Part shown: positions 35,680-47,945 of the stretch, piece after piece
Layout: every line of letters begins with the position of its first letter
How positions within the stretch are numbered: the first letter of the stretch is position 1
NCBI RefSeq assembly: GCF_037975245.1
Contig: NC_092572.1
Span: 1,837,501 to 1,897,500, forward strand
Origin: Apostichopus japonicus
Lineage: Eukaryota; Echinodermata; Holothuroidea; Aspidochirotida; Stichopodidae
DNA length: 60,000 nt
Reading direction: 5' to 3'
The notes under the pieces: generated by a model
Seen by the model: only the letters and a program-made list of their open reading frames with translations
Told to the model about the DNA's origin: nothing
Database searches by the model: none
Position numbers and translations under genes: made by a program

Positions 35680-37270
35680 TTAGAACTGCACGTTTTAATG
35701 TATAATTATCATACTAGACAGCTTTATGCATGTCTCACCAAAACAGAAAAGAATTAAGTAGCTTACATGCGTCGCCTTCAATTAAAGTTTCATTAATATT
35801 TCTTTAATGTTATGCTGGAATCTTACTAAGCTACGTTAAATCGAATTTATATTAGTTCTTTTTATGTTCTTAATATGACGACGGTACGAAAGACTGATTA
35901 ACATACAATTAAAATGAAAGGCATAATCATTTGAGCAATCAAAGTATACAAAAGGGACAACCGTCGCTTTTCTCATCAAGAGATAAATATGTTAGTGTTT
36001 TTCTCTGATGCCATGCATTTGCAGATAACACGTTCACAGAGTTAACAACAGCTCCATTTGAATATATAAAGAAATGAAAGAAAATTTCGAGTCTCACCAT
36101 TGCAAAAAAAAAAAAAAAAACATATTTAACAAAGGAAACAACTTATATGAAATTTATCATTTGATGAGCAACATCCACTCATCCACTTATCAAATTACGA
36201 AACACCTGTTTGTGTCTGTGTGATATCGTGGTTAAGTTTCCCTTAAATATATTGTCAATAGTATTGCTAATAAAATAATGCAGCGTTAAGTTATACTAAA
36301 TTTTTGTTCGATTCTTTACACTTAAATTGGCTATTCAACAATTAAAAAATGAAATTGTGCCTTTAACATCTCAAGAGGATAATAGAGAATAATTTACATA
36401 TGACAGCGTGGTTTTATTTAACTTGGTGTCCTTAATTGATGTTATAAAGTACGAGGAAACCAGACCGTTTATTTCTGCACTTTGAACATTTCGAAAACGA
36501 AGGATACTGCAACTTCGTAGAATATCGCTTTATATTGTATAGAGTCATCTTCAAAACGCCAGATTATACTGATTCTGGTAGTATTATTTGCAAACTAATA
36601 GCAACAATCATTGCTTTTGATGGGAGTTGTGAAAGGTGTGCAAGACTGTTGTCCCGGGCCTGTTGAGAACTGATAAACCTACCATGCGTACCATAAGTTA
36701 CTTTTATAAGTGTCGTTCCACCAAGTGCGTGTACAGAAACGACCAAATGACAAAGCCGAAAACAAACGAACGTTATTGTGACACATAAAAATTGATTCGA
36801 AATTACACCTACGAGGATAATAAATGATTGATATCTATATAATAAATCACTGATCTAAACTAATGAGATTTGATATGGCAAAAAGTGAGTATCGTCTTTT
36901 AAGAAAATGTGTTGGTTTCTAATAAACATCTATAAACATAAACAACGAATATTTTACTTCATATCGCGCATAATATATCTATATATAAATAGTGGAAATT
37001 TTAGGGAGAAAATTCATAACTTCCAGTCTTCACTGAGATTCAAATCCGGGTCTTAATATGTGGACACCCTGACTAACTATGCTATGGATACTGACCGTCT
37101 GTCCAAAGGTCTGGAACCAGTAAAACTGGTCTTAAATTTACTTGACGTTTTGGTGACATAATTTGCCTTACTCTAGAATTTAATCATGATGCTAAACAAT
37201 TCAAAATCAGTGGTGAACAGAACTCTAATATCAAATGGAAAAAAATGACAAAGGCGAATGAATAAATATA
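35680..37270. other. no gene seen
   Basis: AT-rich intergenic DNA with an A-run near 36103-36120. I see no exon or defined repeat. Confidence 0.5.
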
Positions 37271-37278
37271 TATATATA

Positions 37279-37375
37279 CGAATGAATATTAATGTGGTTT
37301 ATGCTAAGTATAATGATTTCCATGATTTTAATAATTGTGTTAACCGGAAAGGTGTCAATATAGACAGTCAAACCA
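37279..37375 (-). repeat. inverted copy of part of the duplicated block
   Basis: This ~97-bp piece is the reverse complement of 39347-39442, including GTTAACCGGAAAGGTGTCAA and CATGATTTTAATAATTGTG. It also resembles 49447-49540, but keeps the GTTAACCGG form of the nearer copy. Confidence 0.8.
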
Positions 37376-37412
37376 TATATATATATTTATTAACTCATTA
37401 CGATTTTCATTA

Positions 37413-37506
<94 letters not shown>
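37413..37506. repeat. (TA)n microsatellite
   Basis: A TA run with one GATA interruption, preceded by a shorter TA tract near 37374-37388. Confidence 0.95.
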
Positions 37507-37509
<3 letters not shown>

Positions 37510-40500
37510 ATATTATTTAAATGGTAATTGTGTTTGATTTAAAGGGATATAACTATATATACTTGCTTCCTTTCTATCAACGTTGCTGTTAGTTATTACA
37601 AGGAGCTGCTACTCTAACGACTAGCAGCTTCGTGGTTATTTCATGCCTGTACTTGACGCATTGTATGACTTCCGTGATTATCAGAGTAACCAGCAGAACA
37701 GACAAACAACCCGAGGTTGATATTTCAGTATTTTGATCACTGTTTACACAACCATACCCACACTTTAAGGAATTTTGTAAACGCTCTTTTTTTTACTGAA
37801 ACTTGTTTGGTTAATATTTATATCTATTAGACAATATATGGTAAGTATCTATCTATACTCCGGTAATCATTGTAGTTTTCGGTTTCTCAACTGTATCCGT
37901 CAATACTATCATTATATGAAGGTCACAGGTGCAACAACGCAACCTGCATCTGTAAAAGTGTACACATTAAGATTTCTTACTAAGTACTATTCAATTATTT
38001 CAAAATGTGTATAATCGAAAGAAGATCCCTCTTTGGAATGCAACAGAGAAATGAGAGTTTATCTTCACTCAATGTTGAGGTTAGTTATCAGCAATATCTT
38101 GCAAAAAAAAACACGACAAGAGTCGTAAATTTAGTACAGAGCAATCTCTTAAGTTGCATCAAAGTATCTAGTTTAAAGTCTTTAAATACAATACGAAAAA
38201 AAAAACCTAGCTACCTATACAATGCAATACTCATTTCATGCTGTGGTCTCAAAAAATAGATTTACTGATTTTGTTTTCTTAGATTCACTAGGAGAGTTTA
38301 TTTGTTAGATTTTTAAATGAATGATGAAATTTTGTCAATAGTTTACCCCTGATCCACTCGTTTTAAAATTGTAATTTGCTTACGTCATTATTTGACGTGG
38401 CAGTCATACGTTAATGATTGTCTGACTGCTAACACGTATGAATAAATGGCAAACTGAAAGTGAATCAAGCATTTTATGAAATATCAAAGGTCAATTGAAA
38501 ATAGTACTTGAAGTAGCAATTAATCATTGATACGCCAATTGAAGCAGATAAGACATTAAACCTACAGCGAGGCTAGTTTAAAGTAAAACACGGTTTTATG
38601 ACGCACGATGATTAGAACTACTACCTCACTATGCGCATAATATTGAACTGTTTGCAAATTAATAGAAGATTATGGGTAACACTTAAAATTCTATAAGGCA
38701 CAAAAAATGTTACTTAATTACAGAATTGATCAAAAACAAGAAAACATTACCGCTGTAGGTGTTTTTACTTTCGACAACAATCAATGTGACAAATTATCTT
38801 TAAAATTACGAATTAGTGTGTACAAAACCCATTGCATTTACCACTGAACATACATATTTTCCACGATTCACTCTAACATTACATTTAAAACAAACAGAAT
38901 GCTAATGAATTTCGATTACGCCACAACAGCAGATATTTTAATTGAATAAGGTTAGGATGACTTACCAAAAATGCTGCGATCTGTCTGAAACCGACGATGA
39001 ACAAAGATGTTATGTCGTCTTGCACGCAAACTAACGTACGTGCAGTTTTCGGTAAATATTATTTCCTTGCACGGCTTATCAATACTTGAACTTTGGATTG
39101 TAGATTATAAAACCTGGTATTGTGTAGACTTTTCTGCATATATGGCAAACATGGCTGTGATATTGATCATAAAATATGTTTACCTTGTGGGCGAGCTGTG
39201 TTACCGATTATAAGTAACATCACGAGATATCTATGAAGTAAGCTTTGACTTGTAGGTTAATTATTCGTAGCATAATACATACATAATCCTTACGTTAGTT
39301 TTGGTAGACTTTTGATAAGACTATTCGGTTCCATAGAAGTTCATTGGTTTGACTGTTTATATTGACACCTTTCCGGTTAACACAATTATTAAAACCATGG
39401 AACCCATTATACTTAACATAAAACTCATTAATATTCGAATCGGGTTAGAAATTATCAAGATTTAACACCAAAAACGTACCATGTACAAAATGGATAGTAT
39501 TAAAAATATTAACGAACTGAGATAACTGTTATTGGCGTTTGATCCGTTTAGTCCACAGTTCTAACATAATGGAAACGTTAGCCCAACCTCGGTACTGCAT
39601 TTAACGTCACTACCTGATGATATTAGCAAATACAGTATCAAAATCGTCATCACTGAGAAATATCAACTTCATATTTATTTACATGGAGGTAACAACTAAT
39701 CGCGTGAAAACATCAATATCATTTAGATTGTATGTACACTATAATCTTTTGCAATAGATTTACGCCGTGGACCGCCTACCAGATCTTCAAATGTTAACGA
39801 AGTTAGGAGGTTATAATTGTTTGTTGGGTGCAATGTGTTTTGTAAAGAACTATAAAGTTATATTTTCCAGTTGCAAAAAGTAAGATGAGTTTATTTTCTT
39901 ATACATTTAAACTTTAATGACTGCGTACCTCGTTCCAGACGCTTTTGATGATCATTTCATACAAACAACACCTCTTAGAAGCAGACGTTTCTAAATAAAA
40001 ATCAACGCCTTGATGACAACGTATAAGCCAAATTATGAGCTCTAGGCTATCTATCAAGCTACAAATAATATGAGAGTTTTGTAAATATGGATCAAACAAA
40101 AAAAAGGTATCAAGCTCTTAATAGTAGTATAATACTGAAAATTAAATAGATTTTACATTTTATAATATATTATACGCAGGTTAAAACGCTCTTCAAATAA
40201 TAAAAGTGCATGTATAATCAGTTCAAGTGAATAACACGCATTTAACCGAGACAATGGAACTATACCATAAGCTCTTTTAATACTTAATAGTTTGTCTTTC
40301 AGCAATGAGTGTTAAGAGTTATATTGCAATCTATAGTAACGATGGGAACGTAGATGACAGATTTATTTGATGAAGGGAAAACCTGTTCCAGAGAAATATT
40401 CCGGTACAATGTGGTTAGATGTAACTTATTATGCATGTACATTCTTTGAGCTGAGGCATTTTAAAAAGAACGTGTAACACGCTTTATTTAACTCATTCCC

Positions 40501-41934
40501 GATTACATATTTGTCTAACGTCTTATCGGCTTACCTACCCCATTACGACTTATGCGATACCAATACAGAACAATGTAGTCTCTGACATGTTAATTAGTAT
40601 GTCCTTTTGAAAAAGCACCTTAAAACTAAATTAATAAAATACACAACAATTACAGACAAATGTACTCTTCTTCTCTGTTTTCTTCTCGTTATTGTCATTT
40701 TGTCGTTTATCCATTGTTTGTAATGGAGGGTTACTGCATATCTGCTCACATGAGCTCCTATTGAGCTTCTACTTCTATGGTATTATCATGTACGTTTAAA
40801 TATAATACCTGTATGACCAGTTTGAACTGCATGCATTTGATGCCAACTTCACTAAGTGAAACGAGAAACAAATGGGTTGTCTTAAAAGTCGACTGTACTA
40901 ATGCAATGTGGACCGGTGAAGCTGTACTAGTATGGGATATGTCTTTAATTTCGAGGACAGTGAATAAATACCTTATGATACAGATAATAGTTGTCCCTTC
41001 CTCCCCTCGCATCCCTTGCTGTCGTTCTGTTAACTGATTCATTGCTTATTGTCGTGTTCCGAAGTCTATATGAGACAATCAGCTTCCTAGTTGTTAGTAA
41101 TACATCTAACGTCGGTCTCAAATCAACGGCTAGTCGTTATTACAATTGGAAATTGATATCAGTGTGATCATTTACCCATGAACGTAAGCCTTGAGTAACT
41201 ATACAAAGATAACCAAGACAAAATCGTTCTCTAGTTGTGTAACTTTCGTCTTCATTCCCATATTTATATAATATGAGGCTAACAATATTATACCCTACCG
41301 AGCCTGTGAAATACATTCCGCTGAAGTTGAATTTCTTCCGGAAACGTATTTCTGTGCATGTACGGACACATATTATATGCAAGCTATGCGGCTGAGCACC
41401 CCATGGTTCCGAGAAAAGGTTGAATGATATTTTATATATCTTCATTTTCATAATATGTTTTTTGCATTCACGTCAATACGAAAATCACCAAAAGCTAACG
41501 CTTCGCCACTCGGACCCCAGTGGCTTTGAAATACCTCCCATAGAGACTTAATTTCTCTGGCCTGACTTTGTTACTGTGTTTAAACAGACTAAGAGACAAC
41601 AAGAAACATTTAAACATATTGCAGCTTGCCGGGGCTTTGGTTCAAGGGCTCTGAGATACTCAATGGAATCTTCGAATTAACCCTATTTTTACATGTATTG
41701 TTTATGTCACAGCTACCTTGAATTAGCTTAACAGATCCTTCTCATCTCCAGTCGATACGGTATGCACTAGTAATTATACAGGATGCCACGTTTGTTGCAT
41801 TGAAAGCCGCTCTCAGAAAATATACTTGGTCTTGAAATCGCTATACACCCCATATCTCTTGACAAAAATGTGAATGCTTTCCACTATAGTAGTAGCTGTA
41901 GATTGAAAGCAGACTTATTTTTGTTAAATTAGGT

Positions 41935-42122
41935 ATAAAAGTAAGTTGGCCTGACGTTTCGATCCTATCAGGATCTTCTTCAGAGGCTAAATGACAAGTA
42001 ACAGTACAGTAACAGAAGGGACAAAAACCTTCCCCCCCCCCCCCAAAAAAAAACAAAAACAGACAGGTTAATGAGCACGGTGAACACAATGAGATGGATG
42101 AAAGGGGATAATACATTTTCAT
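41935..42122 (-). repeat. dispersed repeat with hammerhead-like motif, copy in block 1
   Basis: The reverse complement matches the repeat at 29505-29780, including AATGAGCACGGTGAACACAA and the CTGAAGAAGATCC segment, with a C-run in between. It is absent from the corresponding place in block copy 2. Confidence 0.7.
41949..41987 (-). ncRNA. hammerhead-like fold, candidate with GTC
   Basis: The minus strand reads GCCT-CTGAAGA-A-GATCC-TGATA-GGATC-GAAAC-GTC-AGGC: all core elements, stems I and II and a GTC triplet before stem I. The extra A after CTGAAGA departs from the canonical core. Confidence 0.4.
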
Positions 42123-42713
42123 TTTCTGTGCATGTTTTTTAGAACTTTGAACTTTAAACTTTGAACTGAGTTTTGAACTTCCAAAACCTGGATATGCTTT
42201 ATTTACTTACTTCCTGATATTGAATTTGTAATTCCGGGAGAAACTGTTTGACTACCTTCAAAATTTAGCCTTTTTGTCAGATTAGGGTAACCATTTTGTT
42301 ATAACATGTTCGTGACTGCAAAACAGGAACATCTTTAATATCCTTTACCAAACAATCGTTTATAATATCGAGTAGCATGGAAAAATCATTGGTCACCGCG
42401 GCGGTTTCACTTTTACTTAACTGCATCTATAGTATTTTATTAATAAAACTATCCGAATCCAGTACCATATACAATTTTTTTATTTGCCTGCAATGAAAAA
42501 TGTAGGTCCCTTTTAATACCTCAAAATTGGAAATACATTCAATGCTTAGTTGCCGTTATTAATATACCAAACATATACATGAAGAATGGGCTGTATCTTC
42601 CTATCGTGATTGGTAAAATAGTAGTATATAGTACAACAAAGATTCACTTGTTCACTTCCTGCTGCAAAAGTGCCAATTCATAGAGGTAGAGCAAGGACAT
42701 AACATAGGATACA

Positions 42714-42876
<163 letters not shown>

Positions 42877-43887
42877 AAATACCCGTTCATAGTGAGGTTA
42901 CTACCTTTCACTACTCTATTCAATTGAAAAAGCTAATATATCGTTGTTGTTGTTATTATTTTTATAACTGTTTGTTTTTCAGGGGTGGTAGATGTTAAGT
43001 CACAGTTTTAACAAACATATCTTAATCGTTCCAATTAAGTTTTCATTGTATGCCAGGTCAGGAAAATCTCAGGGCCTGGAACACAACACATGGAGGGCTT
43101 TTGAAATTGAGCTATATATATATCCAAATGCTTCTTGACTTTGCAATCCCTGCATGTACAGGCAGAGTACCTAAGTTTTTATAGCCTCTGCTGATGTCAT
43201 ATGACTTATGATATACTTTCTACCTCATATAAAGTATATATGCCTAAATATAGAATTCATCAAAATAACAAGTTTATAACTACCACTCTATCTGAGGACT
43301 TCAATACTAATCAAGAAACCAATCAATTAAACATTAATGTTGACCAACAAAACCCACCATATACTGATGGTCAAAGACTTGAATCACTCATGTAGTTGAA
43401 CAAATAAATCATTGTATGGTAATTACATGTTTTGTTGATCTAACTTACAATGAATAACCCATGAAATATCTTTATGCTGACTGTTGATCAAGCTAATCAA
43501 TTCTAATTAACTGTCATATTTGTTGTGATGTCAAACTAGTCAGTCATGTAACTTACATAATAAATCAGTACCAACAAGGCAATGGTAACCAAACCAATCA
43601 GTCATTAAAAATGACACATAACATCACAATCAAGCTATTCAATCATAATCAACTGCTATATTAATAATACTTTTCAGGTAAACAATTCAATCTTAAACCA
43701 TCAGACTAGTCAAGTCATGTTGGATGAAAGTGATCAACTAACACATAATATTCATGAAAAGCAACTTAATCATTACAGCAAACAAAGTCCATTATAGAAC
43801 TTACAACAGAAAAGCTTCAACCTACACATTAGAACAGGGTTATCAATGCAGGCAGTTACACGTAATAGCAGCTGGTGGTATAATACT

Positions 43888-46800
43888 TTACATTGAGTTG
43901 TAATAGGCACGGAAAGCCTTCACAGAGCTTATTTCCTTTATGATAGCTGTGATCAACTCATAAATAATGCTTTGCAGAGATTGCCATGATGTCTCACAGT
44001 CAGGTTGATACTCAATATCGAACACAAAGTGCATCTTGAAGCATGTGTCAATGGCTTTCAGCAGTGACGTTGCAGGAAGAGGCTTTCTCTCAATCAGCAC
44101 AAAACATTGACGAGACTTCTGCTTTAAGTCCCAAAGAACTACAGTAAATGGCTGTGGATGTACCGTTTCATCTATATCTCCACAAAAGGACTTGACATTT
44201 GTCACGTTCTGTAATTATAAAGGATGTATAAATCATTCACATAAATGCTGACTGAAAGAGAGACACAGCTGATCAACAGACAGATGGACAAACAGACGTA
44301 TGGCAGATATAAGGATGGAAAAAGTGTAGGCCAATAATTTATTTCACAATATCTATTAAAGTTTTGTTATTAGCATAAATGCATATCAGACAAATGGCTT
44401 ACTGATATTTGCAACTGAGTAGACATCACTGTAATGAAAAAACATTGACAATACCAAACATTTTGTGACACCAAAATTCATGATATCCCCTGTTGACCAA
44501 TGATACCATCAAAGATATGAAAAAGCTTGTGATGCTGACCTTGACATATCAATATCTAATAACTGTGTAATAACAAATAATGCTATAAATATTGTGGGTA
44601 TGGGATATGCTGGACCAGTCTGAAGATAAATCTTGGTTTAACAGCATTTCGTGGCATATCACAAGTGTAGGTCCATATGGTCACATGGGTGCCAACAGAT
44701 ATGTATTAATATCCAGCCACCATCATCATCTATTAACTGAATGAATATTCAATACTTACAGATCGGATGTCTATGAATGCCTTTGCACCAGCAGAAAATG
44801 AAATAGATCCTCTGCCCTTCTTTCTCTTGTGCCGACTCTGAAATACATATGGCAGAGCAAAACAATCCAAGTTCCTCTTCTGTCACTGTCGAAACGCAGA
44901 AAATAAAAATGTACATATAGACTGGTATACAAATTTGCAGGGTTTTAAAAATAGTTGCATAAACCCATCGTTAGTGCACTGCCCTAAATCATGGTGTTTT
45001 TTTTTCGAAATTTTTATTTGCATCCATCTCTTCTGCACAACATATCAAGTTGAAAAAAAAGAAAAAGTTCGCTTCATGACACCAAAAGGGCATTTCCTTT
45101 ATCAATAATGCAAAGAATCTCTTAGCAGTTTAATTTCTTTATGCTTTTTGTTATTGATAAGTATATACATTTCAGCACTCAAGAAAAATGAAAGCTTATG
45201 CTTGAAAATATCATAACTTGGAACGCTTTTGTTAATTCTGCAAAGGTAAATATAATATTTGGCATAAAACATTGTCAGGCTATACCATTTCATTTTGTTC
45301 TCGTAATCATAACCAAAACACACGTGTTCGTACTCAACTTCAACTTTTGAATTAAAGATTTCAAGATATATTTTGTTCCAAATATCTCCAACTTCGCTAC
45401 AGCACCAGTAAAGGTGGTCTAAAGTTTCAGTAGACTCACCACAAAAACTGCAACTTGGGTCGTCAATAATGTTAATTTTACTAAGAAAACTATCTGTAGC
45501 AATGATACGATGGATAAACTTGTACTGAAAGCTTCTTAATTTAGTATCTCTAATCTTGCTACAAGAAACAAAAATTTCACTCCTAAATCATGGGTTGCCA
45601 TTTCCATTTTACTGCAGGGATGGGATGTCCAAATTTTTAGGGGTGAAAAATATATGCTGAAACAGAAGTCAAAGACAGTTGATTAAGGGAATTGCTCAAT
45701 GTTTGTGTCTCCTGTAATGACCAAGAAGAGCTTCTAACTTGTCACTTGTAATGTAGCCAGACACTTGAAGCATACTAATAACATGATAGTAACTATAAGT
45801 AGTTAAGTAATTTTATGCAGAAACAATGGTCATAATACTAACATAGATTTTCAATCTGTAGGCAAACTTGACACGGAGCCCAACTTTTGGAATCAGCTCT
45901 TTCAGTGAAGTTTCATCAAGAAGTTTGAATGATTCAAGGTCGATCTCATTGTCTGAAAGAAACAACAAACAAAAAAGAAAACATTATTACTTTAACACCT
46001 ATTCATATTTATATGAATAATGTGATCAAAACAATTTGAGAAAACTACTGACCAATGTTTGAAATTGGTAACCTAGGTGGCTTTAAAAGACCAACTGAAT
46101 GCAAATCAAAGAAAACATAGACCACCATTCCTGTAAATACTAACAAAACACAAGCCTGCTCCTTTAATATAAAAAACCAAAACAAGCAATCTTGTCAGAT
46201 GTCCATTTTCCTTCCAGAGATGTGCCCCTGTCGGGCGCCTCCACCCAGCCCCAAGAATTTCCGCCTGGCACTTATTAAAAAATCCCGCACGGCGCTTTAT
46301 TTCTATTTGGTGCAGGCAAATCTCTAACAAATAGGCCTATTCCTGATAGAAAATTTAAAATTGTACCTTTAATAGTTTCTTATAATTTTCCAAAAACCAA
46401 CCTTATTATCATGATAGTCATGCAAACTACAATAACAAACTTTCATAATATATCGGTTCATATAGTTAACCTACATAGGCCTACAATCGCCAACATATTT
46501 GCGCATATCCAACCTACAGCTATTGTAGTATTGTACGCGTTACTATTTGCCACACAGCAGAATCATAACAATGAAACAGAGCAGTCTCAGTTAAACATGC
46601 AAGTTCTATTTGATTACACTACAGTAACCTATTGTGCTGCGCTTTTGAGGCTTGATGTACAACAACGAAACTGCTGTACGTAGCGGGTTTGGATTTGACT
46701 GATTTTATCAGTGTAATCTGAACACTATATTTGTGCTGCTAAGATACTTTTATAAAGAAATGTTTACATAAAATCGAGGAACAGACTAGGCCATACAGGA

Positions 46801-47654
46801 TGAAAACAGATTGGAAATTGAAATAGCAACTCATAGTACTGCACGATTTTCAAATAAGTAAAGGATTTATTCTTATAATGTGACAGATTTTCCTTAAAGA
46901 ACTCGAAGAACGGGTAATTGTCCTTTTCATTCACACAATGTCGGCCTAGGCCAAGTGTTATACAGGCTCGAGCTTTGCAAAGTGGTCATGCATGGGACAC
47001 CCCCTCCCCCAGTGGCAGCAACTTCCCAATAAGACTAGAGGAAAGTAACTAAACCATAACTGCGTGGTAATATAGTGGTAGGCTGGGACAAGGCCTGGTT
47101 CTATGTTGTACCTCCAGCAATCCAGCATAGCTAGCCTATTACAGGTCTCAATTGCAACCTAGGCCTAAGCAACATTTCAACTGGTAAAAACTCTGTAACT
47201 AGGCCTAGGCTAATCATGGTGTTAGGCTCACCAGATCATCACTATCACAAAGAATGAGTACGAAATGTCTGGCCAAGACTAGGCCCTTGGTGCATACTTT
47301 CGGTGGAGTGTGACCACAGTTTCTGTGTACTACTACTAGCCTAGCTCATTATCATTTTCATAATACTTCACATTACATCTTAACACTAATAATACCTACT
47401 TGCCAAGCTAAATTTTAAAACATTACTGTTACTTACTGTTACTAATTCTAGGCTAACGTATATGCCTACAACCAATAGTAACGGCGACCTAGCCTCGTGT
47501 TAGACCAACGGACGAAAGTTAAAATCGTGTATGTCGCACAGGCATGGTTTTACGGTTTTGGCGAAGGAAATTACAAATAACTACCTTCAAAAGTCTCTAT
47601 TAGCTCATCCATTCCCCATCTGGTGAGAATTGATTTGACTTCAGGCTCTGACAT
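43888..47654 (-). CDS. compact SAMD3-like SAM-domain protein, intact 4-exon model
   Basis: Exons on the minus strand: 47654-47585 (MSEPEVKSILTRWGMDELIE), 45952-45843 (LLDETSLKELIPKVGLRV), 44837-44760 (basic link KRKKGRG, FIDIRS) and 44208-43888 (stop TAA). Phases 1, 0 and 0 agree. The total is 579 nt, about 192 residues. The first 60 residues form a SAM domain, a helical interaction module. The last 106 form the C-terminal domain of the SAMD3-like family (CFVLIERKPLPATSLLKAID, then FDIEYQPDCETSW). Compared with the copy at 21.9-27.1 kb it lacks the middle exons ([10 protein letters not shown] region), and the first half of one exon is missing. The reading frame is fully open, so this is probably the working copy. 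The SAM exon 2 donor is GTTAGT, which is weak. Cellular function is not known to me. Confidence 0.75.
45102..45600 (-). mobile_element. LINE 3' fragment, reverse transcriptase C-terminus
   Basis: An open frame on the minus strand carries SFQYKFIHRIIATDSFLSKI, a zinc-ribbon-like CSFCGESTETLDHLYWCC and later WYSLTMFYAKYYIYLCR, ending in a stop at 45102. This C-terminal pattern is typical of LINE ORF2 proteins. The element is truncated at its 5' end and sits in sense orientation in intron 2 of the compact SAMD3-like gene. Confidence 0.8.
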
Positions 47655-47879
47655 GATGAATTACGGCCATAGAGCAAGCATTACGACAAATCACCGTTTG
47701 TTTTCGGAGCTTGAGTTGACTGCGCACAGGTACGGTATGGTGCGATTGCAGTGCAGAACAATGAAGGCCAAACGAATTTGTTGGATGCAACACTCTTTGT
47801 GCTCAACTATTTGGCACAAACCCTTTGCTAAGTGCATGAAGCAACATTTTGCTTGCAAACAGAGTAAGTGCCTCTCAGA

Positions 47880-47945
47880 AGTTGGGCAATTTTTGCCAAA
47901 AAAAATATTACCCAACTAAATTTGCCCACCAGTTCTTAGCGTGTA
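47880..47945. mobile_element. MITE-like fragment, third copy
   Basis: GTTGGGCAATTTTTGCC, ATATTACCCAAC and TTTGCCCACC motifs match the elements at 21588-21690 and 28610-28875. It lies about 230 bases upstream of the start codon of the compact SAM gene. Confidence 0.45.

Larger units (their letters stand above)
37843..42640 (+). repeat. 4.8-kb duplicated noncoding block, copy 1
   Basis: Matches 47946-56652 in the same orientation and order. Examples are 38005/48127, 39007/49100, 41140/51900, 41466/52237 and 42376/56412. Divergence is moderate, with many small indels. No ORF stays open in both copies over its length, so the block appears noncoding. Unlike copy 2 it lacks the foldback element, but it carries its own insertion at 41935-42122. 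Confidence 0.88.

Noticed and set aside
38005-38259. 84-codon ORF at the start of duplicated block 1
   Set aside because: The matching sequence in block 2 (48127 onward) shifts frame and stops early, so no coding constraint is seen.
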